Positions 39,807 to 50,414 of a DNA stretch of 64,000 nucleotides are shown in pieces. A program made the position numbers and the translations under genes. Source of the stretch: Pseudomonas sp. P818 (lineage in GTDB: Bacteria; Pseudomonadota; Gammaproteobacteria; Pseudomonadales; Pseudomonadaceae); contig NZ_ATKM01000014.1 of NCBI RefSeq assembly GCF_000418555.1, positions 1 through 64,000 on the forward strand, given 5' to 3'. The first letter of the stretch is position 1. Every line of letters starts with the position of its first letter. A model generated the notes under the pieces. That model saw only the letters and a list, made by a program, of their open reading frames with translations, had not been told where the DNA came from and made no database searches.

Positions 39807-41372
39807 TCAGCGGTTGAAGCGCTCTGCCAGGCTATGCAGGTAGTCGGCCATTTCCTCCAGCTCACGGCTGATGGCTGCGCCCTGATGCGCCTGCCCGGCA
39901 CTGTGATCGGAAAGCTGAGCGATACGGGTGATCTGCCGGCTGATGTCATCGGCCACATGGCTCTGCTCTTCGGACGCTGCAGCCATCTGCTGGCTCATGC
40001 CGGTGATGCGCGTCACCGCCGAGCTGATGCCCTCCAGCGCATCGCGCACCGACTCCACGCTCTCTACGCTGCCGCGGGAAATTTCCTCCCCCTTGCTGGC
40101 AGTCAACACCGCGCGCTCGGCGCCGGCACGCAGGTCGGAGATGATCTGGTGGATCTGTTCGGTGGACTGTCGTGTGCGTGAGGCCAGCGAACGCACCTCA
40201 TCGGCTACCACCGCGAAGCCGCGGCCCTGCTCGCCCGCGCGCGCCGCCTCGATGGCTGCGTTGAGCGCCAGCAGATTGGTCTGCTCGGCGATCGAGGTGA
40301 TCACATCGGCCACGCTGCCGATGGACTGGGTAGAGTTGGCCAGCTCGTTGACCGCCTGACCGATATCGGTGACGGCCCTGGCCATCTGCCGCATGGAGTC
40401 GAGACTGCCCACGGCCAGATCACGCCCCTCGCGAGCCAGACGGTCAGCCTCTTCGGCCGCGTGCGAGGTGTTCTGCACGTTATGCGCGACCTCCTGAATG
40501 GTCGCCGCCATCTCGTTGATGGCCGTCGCCGACTGGTCGGTTTCAGCGCGCTGCTGATCGAGCAGGCCGGCGCCCGCGCTCGCCAACTGCGAGGCTTGCG
40601 CGGCCCGGCGTTTGACGTTCTCGCCTGCATCTTCCAGACGAGTCAGCGCAGTCTGCAGGCGTGCCTCCTCACTGATCATGGCCATATCAAGCAACGCCTG
40701 CGCGCCACGGTTGTCACTGTAGGTCAGCGCCACCAGATCACTGGTGAAGGCCTTCGGGTGATCATCGAGCGTACGCATGATCAACGACCGGGCGCGATGC
40801 AATTGATAAGCCCCCAGAGCGATCATCATTGCGAAGGTGAAGGCAATCAGTATTCCGTCACTCATGAACGTCTCGGCAACCAGAATGATCGCTGCCACCA
40901 GAATCAGCGGCCAGGAACGCACCAGACTGTAGGTCCAGCGCTCAATAGCCGGCACCGCCGGTTTGCCCTCGCGCAGCCGGGCGTAAAGCTTCTCGGCGCG
41001 CTGCTTCTGCGCCTGGGTCGGCAGCGAACGCACCGACTCGTAACCGACCATGCGCCCACCTTCGTAGACCGGCGTGACATAGGCGCTGACCCAATAGAAA
41101 TCGCCATTCTTCGCACGATTCTTGACGATGCCCATCCAGGGCTTGCCCTGCTTGATCGTGTCCCACATATGGCCAAACACCGCCGGTGGCATGTCCGGGT
41201 GTCGCACGAGGTTGTGCGGCTGGCCGATCAACTCCTCCCGAGTGAAGCCGCTGATTTCAACGAAAGCATCGTTGCAGTAGGTGATTTTGCTGTTGAGGTC
41301 GGTGGTGGAAATCAGGCGATCTTCCGCGGGGAAGGTTCTTTCCCGCTGGGTCACGGGTAGGTTCTGGCGCAT
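39807..41372 (-). CDS. aer: Aerotaxis receptor Aer (PAS-MCP)
   Basis: A 521-residue chemoreceptor, the same length as P. aeruginosa Aer (PA1561). The PAS domain (about 10-120) has the Aer-type FAD-binding style ([38 protein letters not shown]). Hydrophobic segments at about 150-192 form the membrane anchor with no periplasmic domain, then a HAMP-like region and an MCP signalling domain with the hairpin tip [20 protein letters not shown]. It senses redox state through PAS-bound FAD and steers swimming by CheA/CheW. No C-terminal CheR-binding pentapeptide is seen. Confidence 0.93.
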   Translation of the reverse strand: MRQNLPVTQRERTFPAEDRLISTTDLNSKITYCNDAFVEISGFTREELIGQPHNLVRHPDMPPAVFGHMWDTIKQGKPWMGIVKNRAKNGDFYWVSAYVTPVYEGGRMVGYESVRSLPTQAQKQRAEKLYARLREGKPAVPAIERWTYSLVRSWPLILVAAIILVAETFMSDGILIAFTFAMMIALGAYQLHRARSLIMRTLDDHPKAFTSDLVALTYSDNRGAQALLDMAMISEEARLQTALTRLEDAGENVKRRAAQASQLASAGAGLLDQQRAETDQSATAINEMAATIQEVAHNVQNTSHAAEEADRLAREGRDLAVGSLDSMRQMARAVTDIGQAVNELANSTQSIGSVADVITSIAEQTNLLALNAAIEAARAGEQGRGFAVVADEVRSLASRTRQSTEQIHQIISDLRAGAERAVLTASKGEEISRGSVESVESVRDALEGISSAVTRITGMSQQMAAASEEQSHVADDISRQITRIAQLSDHSAGQAHQGAAISRELEEMADYLHSLAERFNR

Positions 41373-41491
41373 CGAGGCTTCCCTGTTGATTTTTTTGGGT
41401 TTGAGCAGACGTACGAATAAGTACTAGCACAGCCTAATAAGCGCGCCAGCGCTCCGCTTTACGCCTTTCGGAGAATAGAGGCGACCCTGTT

Positions 41492-42385
41492 TCAGGTCTG
41501 ATTCAGTTGCGTCTTCAGCAAGTCACGGAACGTCTGAATCAACGGCTCGCGGCTTCGCCCCCGGCGCAGGATCAGGGAGAACGGCGCCTGGTAGCCGAAG
41601 GTGGTGGGCAGCAGTACCTTGAGGCGTTTCTGATCGACCCAGGGCTGCGCGTAATGCTCCGGCAGATAGCCGATATAGGCGCCGGAGAGCACCAGAATCA
41701 GCTGCGCCTCCATCGACTCCACGGTGGCCGCACTGTGCTTGAAACCATGCCGGGCAAGCTCCGCCTGGCTCCAGTAGCCGCGGCCAACCATGCGCTGCTG
41801 GGTGATCACTTCGGCGGGGATGCGGCGCTGCTCGTACAGCGAGTGGCGCTCGCTGCAGTACAGCCAGTGCTGCTCGCGATACAGCGGCTGGTAGACCAGG
41901 CCGTTCATGCGCGTGGAGAAGGCGCCGATTGCCAGATCCAGACGGTTGTCCAGCACCGCCAGCTGCAGCTCGTACGGACTCATTACCGACAGGTGCAGAT
42001 GCACACCGGGATGTTCATGGCTGTAGGCGCCGATCACTTCGGCCAGCGGCAGGGCCGGATCGCTGACGGTAGAATCGAGCACGCCAAGGTTGAGGGTGCC
42101 GCGCAGCTCGCCCTTGAGCGCCGCCGAGTAGCGTTCGAAGCCTTCCAGCTCGCCGAGCAGGCGCAGGGTTTCCTGGTGAAACAGCTCGCCCTTGCTGGTC
42201 AGGCTGAAGCCGCCACGGCCGCGATGGCAAAGCACGATGCCGAGCTGGCTTTCCAGCTGGCTCATGTAAGTGCTGATGGCCGAGGTAGACAGATTCAGTT
42301 CCTGTTGCGCAGAAGCGAAGCCCTGGTGGCGCACCACGGCGACGAAGATCTTCAGCAGTTTCAAGTCGGGCAAGGCGAAGGACAT
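41492..42385 (-). CDS. LysR family regulator, GbuR-like
   Basis: A 297-residue LTTR: helix-turn-helix in residues about 5-65 (FVAVVRHQGFASAQQELNLSTSAISTYMSQLE), then a periplasmic-binding-fold effector domain (LRGTLNLGVLDSTVSD onward). The start at 42385 begins the conserved domain; the extension to 42427 is not supported. It is divergent from the 11-kb catabolic cluster that includes guanidinobutyrase, and a TTCAG-N6-CTGAA dyad lies between them. In P. aeruginosa gbuR sits beside gbuA and activates it with 4-guanidinobutyrate, so a GbuR-like role is likely, but here the gene is next to the isomerase rather than to gbuA. Confidence 0.85.
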   Translation of the reverse strand: MSFALPDLKLLKIFVAVVRHQGFASAQQELNLSTSAISTYMSQLESQLGIVLCHRGRGGFSLTSKGELFHQETLRLLGELEGFERYSAALKGELRGTLNLGVLDSTVSDPALPLAEVIGAYSHEHPGVHLHLSVMSPYELQLAVLDNRLDLAIGAFSTRMNGLVYQPLYREQHWLYCSERHSLYEQRRIPAEVITQQRMVGRGYWSQAELARHGFKHSAATVESMEAQLILVLSGAYIGYLPEHYAQPWVDQKRLKVLLPTTFGYQAPFSLILRRGRSREPLIQTFRDLLKTQLNQT

Positions 42386-42470
42386 GGGTGCATACGGCGG
42401 ATGAACGGAGCGCCAGTGTAGCGCCATGCAAGCCCCGCAGACATCCAGGGAACGCGGAGTTCAGTCTCCT

Positions 42471-42517
42471 GTAGGAGCGGATTTATCCGCGATTATCGCG
42501 GCTGAAGCCGCTCCTAC
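42471..42517. repeat. REP-like inverted repeat, GTAGGAGCGG family
   Basis: GTAGGAGCGG and CCGCTCCTAC form the outer arms, with inner GATTTATCCGCGAT-type sequence. It is the same family as 7917-7987 in a compact form. Confidence 0.75.
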
Positions 42518-42530
42518 GCCTATCCACGAT

Positions 42531-42550
42531 AGTTCAGCAATCACTGAACT
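42531..42550. promoter_or_regulatory. LysR-type operator candidate
   Basis: AGTTCAG and CTGAACT are perfect complements around CAATCA, giving the T-N11-A pattern (TTCAG-N6-CTGAA) expected of LysR recognition sites. It lies between the divergent LysR gene and the catabolic cluster, about 150 bp from each. Confidence 0.6.
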
Positions 42551-42700
42551 AAATATTTGCTCGATGCGATTTAACCCGTTCGCAGGCTGAGCCAACAATG
42601 CCGCCATAACCAGGCGCCGACTCGAATCGGCCGCCACCGGGCGCCACACCACGCCCCTTGCCAATCTGCCGCTGACCTTCGCCCTCTTCAGGAGACGGCC

Positions 42701-43543
42701 ATGCGACTGGAAATCTTCCGCACCCTCTGGGGGTATCGCGGCAGTTGGCAGCAAGCGCTCGACGAAGCGCTCAGTGCCGGCTTCGACGGTATCGAAGCGC
42801 GCCTCCCCGAGACCGCCGCGCAGCGCGCCATCAATGCCCGTCTGCTGCGCGAGCAGAACGTCCCCTATATCGCCACCCTGTTCACCTCCACCCCGGTGCT
42901 GCCGCGTCAGAGCGACAGCCCGCAGGTGCACCTCGAAGACCTGCGCCTGAAGCTCGACTGGGCAGCCGAACTCGGCCCGCGCCTGGTCAACGTGCTACCC
43001 GGCAACGATCGCTGGGCGCTGAGCGAACAGGTCGACTTCTTCGCCCGCGCCGCCGAACTGGCCTCGGCCTGCGGCCTGCGCGTGTGCTTCGAAATTCATC
43101 GCGGCCGTTCGCTGTACAGCCCCTGGGTCACCCTCGACGTGATTCGCCAGGTGCCCGAACTGCGCTTCACCAGCGATATCAGCCACTGGCTGGTGACTTG
43201 CGAACGCCTGCTCGACGACCCCGCCGACGACCTCTCGGCCTTCATCGAGCGGGTCGACCACATCCAGGCCCGCGTGGGCTATGACCAGGGCCCACAGGTG
43301 CCACACCCCGGCGCGCCGGAGTACGCCGAGGTGCTGGCCTTCCACCAGCGTCACTGGGAAAGCATCTGGAGCAGCCAGGAAAAGCGCGGCCTGCAGACCA
43401 CCACCCTGACCCCCGAATTCGGCCCGGACGGCTACCTGCACCACCTGCCCTTCACCGACATGCCGGTGGCCGACCTGTGGCAGCTCAACCAGTGGATGGC
43501 GCGCTGCGAGCGCCAGCACTTCCACCGTTTCACCAGTCGCTGA
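42701..43543 (+). CDS. Sugar phosphate isomerase/epimerase-like TIM-barrel protein
   Basis: A 280-residue protein of the AP-endonuclease-2/xylose-isomerase-like fold. It begins MRLEIFRTLWGYRGSW; candidate metal ligands lie in CFEIHRGRSLYSPW (Glu, His), TSDISHWLVTCERLL (Asp, His), HIQARVG (His) and LTPEFGPDGY (Glu), in the order normal for the family. The substrate is unknown. It is the first gene of the catabolic cluster; its stop is 9 bp before the ATG of the 2OG oxygenase gene, and the two probably act on the same compound. Confidence 0.82.
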   Translation: MRLEIFRTLWGYRGSWQQALDEALSAGFDGIEARLPETAAQRAINARLLREQNVPYIATLFTSTPVLPRQSDSPQVHLEDLRLKLDWAAELGPRLVNVLPGNDRWALSEQVDFFARAAELASACGLRVCFEIHRGRSLYSPWVTLDVIRQVPELRFTSDISHWLVTCERLLDDPADDLSAFIERVDHIQARVGYDQGPQVPHPGAPEYAEVLAFHQRHWESIWSSQEKRGLQTTTLTPEFGPDGYLHHLPFTDMPVADLWQLNQWMARCERQHFHRFTSR

Positions 43544-43552
43544 GGAGCCGTG

Positions 43553-44593
43553 ATGAACACCAACGCCAAGCATTTCACCGAAATCCCCGTGGTCGACATC
43601 GCCGGCCTGTTCAGCAGCGACCCGGCCGAGCGCCTGGCCGTGGCCGAGAACCTGGGCCGCGCCGCCCGCGAGGTGGGCTTTCTTTACATCAGTGGCCATG
43701 GCATCGAGCAGGCGCTGATCGACGGCCTGCACCGCGCCGCCGAGGACTACTTCGCCCAGCCGCTGGACGCCAAGATGCACCACTACATCGGCACCTCGGC
43801 CAGCCACAAGGGCTTCGTGCCCGAGGGCGAGGAGCGCTACGGCGCCGGTAAGCCGGACCACAAGGAAGCCTTCGACATCGGCTTCGAAGTCCCCGCCAAC
43901 AACCCGCTGGTACTGGCCGGCACGCCGCTGCTGGGGCCCAACGACTGGCCCACTCTGCCTAATTTCAAGGAGGCGGTGCAGGCCTACTACGCGCGCATCT
44001 TCCAGCTCGGCCGCACGCTGTTCCGCGGTTTCGCCCTGGCTCTCGGCGTGCCGGAAAACACTTTCGACGAGATGGCCAACTTCCCGCCGTCGAAGTTGCG
44101 CCTGATCCACTACCCCTACGACGGCGATGCCCAGGATGCACCCGGCATCGGTGCCCACACCGACTACGAGTGCTTCACCATCCTGCTCGCCGACCGTCCG
44201 GGGCTCGAGGTAATGAACGACCTCGGCCAGTGGATCGACGCACCGCCGCGCGAGGGCACCTTCGTCGTCAACATCGGCGACATGCTCGAGGTGATGAGCG
44301 CCGGCACCTTCGTCGCCACCTCACACCGCGTGCGCAAGGTCAGCCAGGAGCGCTACTCCTTCCCGTTCTTCTATGCCTGCGACTACCACACGCAGATCCG
44401 CCCGCTGCCGCAGTTCGAGGCCACCGGCCAGCGCTACGAAACCATCAGCATCGGCGAGCACATGTGGAGCCAGGCACTGCAGACCTACCAATACCTGAAG
44501 AAGCGCGTCGAGGACGGCCAGTTGCAGCTGCCCGAACGCGCCCGCGCGCCATCCAGCTTCGGCCACCTGAAGCACCAGCCGAGCGCGCTGTGA
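43553..44593 (+). CDS. 2-oxoglutarate/Fe(II) oxygenase, isopenicillin N synthase family
   Basis: A 346-residue non-heme iron oxygenase. The N-terminal DIOX_N region has [11 protein letters not shown] and [13 protein letters not shown]. The metal triad is His202, Asp204 ([13 protein letters not shown]) and His258 (TSHRVRKV); the 2-oxoglutarate-binding pair is Arg267 and Ser269 (ERYSFPFF). All are intact. The start at 43553 is chosen for GAGGAG 6 bases upstream; a GTG one codon earlier is possible. The family includes ethylene-forming enzyme and amino-acid hydroxylases. Next to an amino-acid ABC transporter and guanidinobutyrase, hydroxylation of an arginine-like compound is a reasonable guess, not shown. 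Confidence 0.88.
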   Translation: MNTNAKHFTEIPVVDIAGLFSSDPAERLAVAENLGRAAREVGFLYISGHGIEQALIDGLHRAAEDYFAQPLDAKMHHYIGTSASHKGFVPEGEERYGAGKPDHKEAFDIGFEVPANNPLVLAGTPLLGPNDWPTLPNFKEAVQAYYARIFQLGRTLFRGFALALGVPENTFDEMANFPPSKLRLIHYPYDGDAQDAPGIGAHTDYECFTILLADRPGLEVMNDLGQWIDAPPREGTFVVNIGDMLEVMSAGTFVATSHRVRKVSQERYSFPFFYACDYHTQIRPLPQFEATGQRYETISIGEHMWSQALQTYQYLKKRVEDGQLQLPERARAPSSFGHLKHQPSAL

Positions 44594-44638
44594 CTTTCCC
44601 CACTGCCAACACAAAAAACTGATCTGGAGATAAACACA

Positions 44639-45445
44639 ATGGCAAACCGTACCCCGCTACGCGGCACCGCCCTGGCTCTGGCCTGCACCTTCGCCGGCCT
44701 GTTCACCACCGCTCACGCCGCCGAAACACCCAAGACCCTCTCCAGCGGCGAGCTGAAAGTGGGCATGGAAATTACCTACCCACCGTTCGAATACTACGAA
44801 GGTGACCAGGTGAAAGGCTTCGACCCGGAAGTTTCCGCAGCCCTGGCCAAGCGTCTGGGCCTGGAGGCGAGCTTCAGCGACATCACCTTCCCCAACCTGA
44901 TCCTCGGCCTCGACGCCGGCCGCTTCGACACCATCATCTCCGGCATGTACATCCTTCCCGAGCGACTGGAGAAAGCCGATGCCATTCCTTACGCCAAGAC
45001 CGGCGCCGCGATCATGGTGCGCAGCGACGCCGAGAAGAAACCGGCCACGCCAGAAGAGCTGTGCGGCATGACCGTCGGCCTGCAACAGGGCACTTCGTGG
45101 ATTCCGGCACTGCAGAAGGTTTCCGACGGCTACTGCAAGGAACAGGGCGCCGGAGCCATCACCATCAACCAGTACCCGACCACCTCGGAAACCTCCCAGG
45201 CGCTGCTCTCCGGCCATATCCAGGCGCACCTGGAGATCGACGCCGCTTCGCTGCTGATCGTCGAAAAATCCCGGGGCCGCATCGCCATCAGCTCCAAGGG
45301 TTCGATCTACCCGCAGGTGTTGGGTATCTACGTGAAGAAGGGCAACGCCCAACTGCTCGACGCCCTGAAAGCCGCGCTGGACGACTTCAAGGCCAGCGGC
45401 GAATACGCCGAACTGCTGAAGAAATACAACCTGGAAGAAGCCTGA
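44639..45445 (+). CDS. Amino-acid ABC transporter substrate-binding protein
   Basis: A 268-residue periplasmic binding protein of family 3. The signal peptide runs to about residue 27 (TAHA before AETP). The mature part has KVGMEITYPPFEYYEG, DAGRFDTIISGMYILPERLEKADAIPYAK and QGTSWIPALQ, the usual amino-acid binding layout (Phe and Asp/Arg contacts). It belongs to the fused permease-ATPase encoded next; a strong hairpin lies between them, which often lets binding protein be made in excess. The ligand is probably a cationic or guanidino amino acid, by context only. Confidence 0.88.
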   Translation: MANRTPLRGTALALACTFAGLFTTAHAAETPKTLSSGELKVGMEITYPPFEYYEGDQVKGFDPEVSAALAKRLGLEASFSDITFPNLILGLDAGRFDTIISGMYILPERLEKADAIPYAKTGAAIMVRSDAEKKPATPEELCGMTVGLQQGTSWIPALQKVSDGYCKEQGAGAITINQYPTTSETSQALLSGHIQAHLEIDAASLLIVEKSRGRIAISSKGSIYPQVLGIYVKKGNAQLLDALKAALDDFKASGEYAELLKKYNLEEA

Positions 45446-45452
45446 AGTAAGT

Positions 45453-45488
45453 CCGTGGGCGAGTCATATCGTCATGACTCGCTCACGG
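45453..45488 (+). other. Strong intercistronic hairpin
   Basis: CCGTGGGCGAGTCAT pairs with ATGACTCGCTCACGG (15 bp, one G-T pair) around ATCGTC, between the binding-protein and permease-ATPase genes. No T-run follows, so it is more likely an mRNA-stabilising or attenuating hairpin than a terminator. Confidence 0.7.
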
Positions 45489-45573
45489 CCGCTGCGTTGA
45501 ATGACCGCTTCATCCCACAGGCCGGTCCTTGATCCGGCCTGCCCCTTTTCGGCTTGAGTCACAGGTGCCCCAT

Positions 45574-47084
<1,511 letters not shown>

Positions 47085-47088
<4 letters not shown>

Positions 47089-47807
47089 ACGACATCACTA
47101 CCCTGCGCCGTGACCTGGCCGCGGCCTACCGCCTGGCCGCCCTGTTCGGCTGGGACGACACCCTCTACACGCACTTTTCCGTGCGCCTGCCGGGTGACGG
47201 CGAGCCGCGCTTTCTGATCAACCCGTTCGGCCTGTTCTTCGAGGAGATTCGCGCCAGCGACCTGATCGTGGTGGACATGCACGGTCAGGTGATCGAGGGT
47301 AATGCCGACTACAACGTCGCCGGTTTCACCATCCACAGCTCCGTGCACATGGCCCGCGACGACGCCCATTGCGTGATCCACACCCATACCCTGGCCGGTA
47401 TGGCGGTGGCCGCGCAGAACGATGGCCTGCTGCAGCTCAACCAGATCAGCACCGAGTTCCACCAGCGCCTGGGCTACCACGCTTACGAGGGCGTGGCACT
47501 GGATCTGGACGAACGTGCGCGCATCCAGGCGTCGCTGGGCGACAACATCGCCCTGCTGCTGCGCCACCATGGCCTGCTCAGCGTCGGCGTCAGCGTCGCC
47601 GATGCCTTCTACGTCATGTATTACCTGAACCGCGCCTGCGAGATCCAGCTCGCCGCCACCAGTGGTGGCCAGCCCTATAGCGAGATTCCGGCGCACCTGG
47701 CGCAGCACGCCTGCGAGCAGTTGCAGGGCGCCGAATGGCAGCGCCAGCTGCTGTGGCAGGCCTGGCTACGCAAGCTTGATCGCCTCGATCCCAGCTACCG
47801 CGACTGA
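47085..47807 (+). CDS. Class II aldolase/adducin family protein
   Basis: A 240-residue protein of the fuculose-aldolase/RhaD/adducin fold. It has GWDDTLYTHFSVRLPG at the start, a zinc site in CVIHTHTLAGMAVA (His-x-His) with a later His in LLRHHGLLSVG, and FLINPFGLFFEEIRASDLI, which is usual in the family. Possible roles are retro-aldol cleavage or decarboxylation of a hydroxylated intermediate. It overlaps the transporter gene by 4 bp, so it belongs to the same operon as the oxygenase; a retro-aldol step after hydroxylation would be a natural pairing but is inference. Confidence 0.85.
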
Positions 47808-47848
47808 CGTGCACGCCACACCGCACCTTGTGAAACGGGGCTTACAGC

Positions 47849-47879
47849 CTTACTTCAAACAATTCTGAAGTAAGTTTTT
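47849..47879 (+). terminator. Candidate intrinsic terminator after aldolase gene
   Basis: CTTACTTCA pairs with TGAAGTAAG around an 8-base loop, followed by TTTTT. The stem is low in G+C, so it may be leaky or instead be a regulator dyad ahead of gbuA. It would split the cluster into two transcripts, 42701-47807 and 47954 onward. Confidence 0.55.
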
Positions 47880-47953
47880 GCCCCAGCCGATTTTTCCCAG
47901 CGCCTGGCCGGCCAAGAATCCGGCCACAACCAGAACGAGCCTGAGGCCCACCC

Positions 47954-48913
47954 ATGGACAAGACCTTTCACCAGCCCCTGGGCGGCAATGAAATGCCCCG
48001 CTTCGGCGGCATCGCCACCATGATGCGCCTGCCACATATCCAGAGCCCCGAGGAAAAACGCCAGCTCGACGCCGCCTTCGTCGGCGTGCCGCTGGACATC
48101 GGCACCTCGCTGCGCTCCGGCACCCGCTTCGGCCCACGCGAGATCCGCGCCCAGTCGGTGATGATCCGCCCGTACAACATGGCCACCGGCGCCGCGCCCT
48201 TCGACTCGCTGAACGTGGCCGACATCGGCGACGTGGCGATCAACACCTTCAACCTGCTCGACGCCGTGCGCATCATCGAAGAGGCCTACGACGAGATCGT
48301 CGAGTACGGCATCAAGCCGCTGACCCTGGGTGGCGATCACACCATCACCCTGCCGATTCTGCGTGCCCTGCACAAGAAGTACGGCAAGATCGGCCTGGTG
48401 CACGTCGATGCCCACGCCGATGTGAACGACCACATGTTCGGTGAGAAGATCGCCCACGGCACCACCTTCCGCCGCGCCCAGGAAGAAGGCCTGCTCGACA
48501 GCCAGCGCGTGGTGCAGATCGGCCTGCGCGCCCAGGGCTACACCGCCGAGGACTTCAACTGGAGCCGCAAGCAGGGCTTTCGCGTGGTGCAGGCCGAGGA
48601 GTGCTGGCACCAGTCGCTGGCGCCGCTGATGGCCGAAGTGCGCGAAAAGGTCGGCGGCGGCCCGGTCTACCTGTCGTTCGACATCGACGGCATCGACCCG
48701 GCCTGGGCCCCCGGCACCGGCACCCCGGAGATCGGCGGGCTGACCACCATTCAGGCGATGGAGATCATCCGTGGCTGCCAGGGCCTGGACCTGATCGGTG
48801 GCGACCTGGTCGAGGTCTCGCCGCCCTACGACACCACGGGCAACACTTCGCTGCTCGGTGCCAACCTGCTCTACGAAATGCTCTGCGTGCTGCCGGGGGT
48901 TCAGCGCCGCTGA
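47954..48913 (+). CDS. gbuA: Guanidinobutyrase (ureohydrolase family)
   Basis: A 319-residue binuclear manganese ureohydrolase, equal in length to P. aeruginosa GbuA (PA1421) and starting with the same style MDKTFHQPLGGNEMPRFGG. Metal ligands are His129 (GGDHTIT), Asp152, His154, Asp156 (VDAHAD) and Asp243, Asp245 (SFDIDGIDP). It should hydrolyse 4-guanidinobutyrate to 4-aminobutyrate and urea. Agmatinase or guanidinopropionase activity is possible, but the neighbouring ketoarginine decarboxylase-like gene and GbuR-like regulator favour guanidinobutyrate, the product of the arginine transaminase route. Confidence 0.88.
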   Translation: MDKTFHQPLGGNEMPRFGGIATMMRLPHIQSPEEKRQLDAAFVGVPLDIGTSLRSGTRFGPREIRAQSVMIRPYNMATGAAPFDSLNVADIGDVAINTFNLLDAVRIIEEAYDEIVEYGIKPLTLGGDHTITLPILRALHKKYGKIGLVHVDAHADVNDHMFGEKIAHGTTFRRAQEEGLLDSQRVVQIGLRAQGYTAEDFNWSRKQGFRVVQAEECWHQSLAPLMAEVREKVGGGPVYLSFDIDGIDPAWAPGTGTPEIGGLTTIQAMEIIRGCQGLDLIGGDLVEVSPPYDTTGNTSLLGANLLYEMLCVLPGVQRR

Positions 48914-48990
48914 CCCACGGTTTTTTATACCCGCGCGGGTGTCCATTGCGGCACCCGGCACGTTCATACAACAAGAATTAGGGTGCCCTG

Positions 48991-50397
48991 ATGAATCGAG
49001 AAGACGCTGCTCCAACGCTGGACAAGCAGCCGCCAGCCAAGGACCTTGCCGCACAGCCCTACAACCTGCGCCAGTTTCTGATCTTCCTGATCCCCTCGTT
49101 GCTCGGCGTACTGCTGTTTCTCACCCCCATCGTCTATGAAGAGAAGGTGACCATCGGCCTCGGCGTGATGGCCGATGCGCTCAAGGCCGCAGTCAACGAC
49201 CATCTGCCGGCTATCGCCACCGCACTGCTGATCCTCTCGGCCGTGCTGGGCATCCTCGGCAGCCTGCTCAAGCCGCGCTGGCTGAGCGAGCGCCGTCCGC
49301 TGCACGACCTGTTCGTGCTGCATCCGCTGTGGCTGGGCCTGCGTGTGCTCGGCGCGCTGTTCGCCGCCATGACCTTCTGGCAATTCGGCCCGGAATGGAT
49401 CTGGAGCGCCAACACTGGCGGCGTGGTGCTGAAAGACCTGGCGCCGGTACTGATCACCTTCTTCCTGGTTGCCGGCCTGATCCTGCCGCTGCTGACCGAC
49501 TACGGTCTGATGGAGTTCATCGGCACCATCGTGCGTAATGTGTTTCGCAAGATCTTCGGCCTGCCCGGACGTTCGGCCATCGACGCCATCGCCAGTTGGC
49601 TCGGCTCCGGCACCGTCGGTGTGCTGATTACCGCTCAGCAGTATCAGAAGGGTTTCTACAGCGCGCGGGAAGCCGCGGTGATCGCGACCAACTTCTCCAT
49701 CGCCTCGATCGCCTTCAGCCTGCTGATCACCAGCTTCATGAAAATCGATCACCTGTTCGTGCCCTTCTATCTGACCGTGGTAGTCGCCGGCCTCGCTGCC
49801 GCGATCATCACCCCGCGCATTCCGCCACTGTCGTGGAAAAAGGACGAGTACGTCGCCGGCGTCGGCAAGCAGATCCAGGAAGACGTGCCGGCCGGCATCT
49901 CGCTGTTGCGCTGGGGGCTGACCCAGGCGGTCCAGCGCGCCAATGCCAACCCCTCGCCGGCGCAGATGGTCAGGATCGGCGTGCACAACGTGGTCGACAT
50001 CTGGCTGGGTCTGCTGCCGCTGGTCATGGCCATCGGCACCGTTTCCCTGGCGATCGCCGAGTTCACGCCGATCTTCAACTGGCTGTCCTACCCCTTCGTG
50101 CCCCTGCTCGAGCTGCTGCAGTTGCCGGAAGCGGCCAAGGCAGCGCCGGCCATGCTGGTGGGCTTTGCCGACATGTTCCTGCCGGCGGTACTGGGCAAAG
50201 GCATCGAAAGCGAGCTGACACGCTTCGTGGTCGCCTGTGTGTCGCTGACCCAGCTGATCTACATGTCCGAAGTCGGCGTACTGATCCTCAAGGCCAAGCT
50301 GCCGCTGAACCTGCTGGAGCTGTTCGTCATCTTCATCATCCGCACCCTGATCACCCTGCCGATCATCGCGCTGATGGCGCACTGGATCGTTGGCTGA
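48991..50397 (+). CDS. YjiH family membrane transporter (Gate domain)
   Basis: A 468-residue membrane protein with about ten hydrophobic helices and nucleoside-recognition (Gate) domains, as in the YjiH family: QFLIFLIPSLLGVLLFL, LITFFLVAGLILPLLTDYGLMEFIG, ASWLGSGTVGVLITAQQYQKGFYSAREAAVIATNF and FADMFLPAVLGKGIESELTRF. The substrate is unknown; the Gate family handles nucleosides and small organic ions. Between gbuA and the decarboxylase, and touching the latter, it probably moves a guanidino compound or a product. It may be the first experimentally assignable context for the family. Confidence 0.85.
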   Translation: MNREDAAPTLDKQPPAKDLAAQPYNLRQFLIFLIPSLLGVLLFLTPIVYEEKVTIGLGVMADALKAAVNDHLPAIATALLILSAVLGILGSLLKPRWLSERRPLHDLFVLHPLWLGLRVLGALFAAMTFWQFGPEWIWSANTGGVVLKDLAPVLITFFLVAGLILPLLTDYGLMEFIGTIVRNVFRKIFGLPGRSAIDAIASWLGSGTVGVLITAQQYQKGFYSAREAAVIATNFSIASIAFSLLITSFMKIDHLFVPFYLTVVVAGLAAAIITPRIPPLSWKKDEYVAGVGKQIQEDVPAGISLLRWGLTQAVQRANANPSPAQMVRIGVHNVVDIWLGLLPLVMAIGTVSLAIAEFTPIFNWLSYPFVPLLELLQLPEAAKAAPAMLVGFADMFLPAVLGKGIESELTRFVVACVSLTQLIYMSEVGVLILKAKLPLNLLELFVIFIIRTLITLPIIALMAHWIVG

Positions 50398-50414
50398 TGC
50401 CAGGAGGAATGACC

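Larger units (their letters stand above)
42386..42700. promoter_or_regulatory. Divergent control region of LysR gene and catabolic cluster
   Basis: A 315-bp gap without a gene. It holds a REP-like element (42471-42517) and an LTTR-type dyad (42531-42550), listed separately, and an A+T-rich stretch right after the dyad (CTAAATATTTGC) that could hold a -10 region for the rightward transcript. AGGAG ends 7 bases before the first catabolic gene. Confidence 0.6.
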
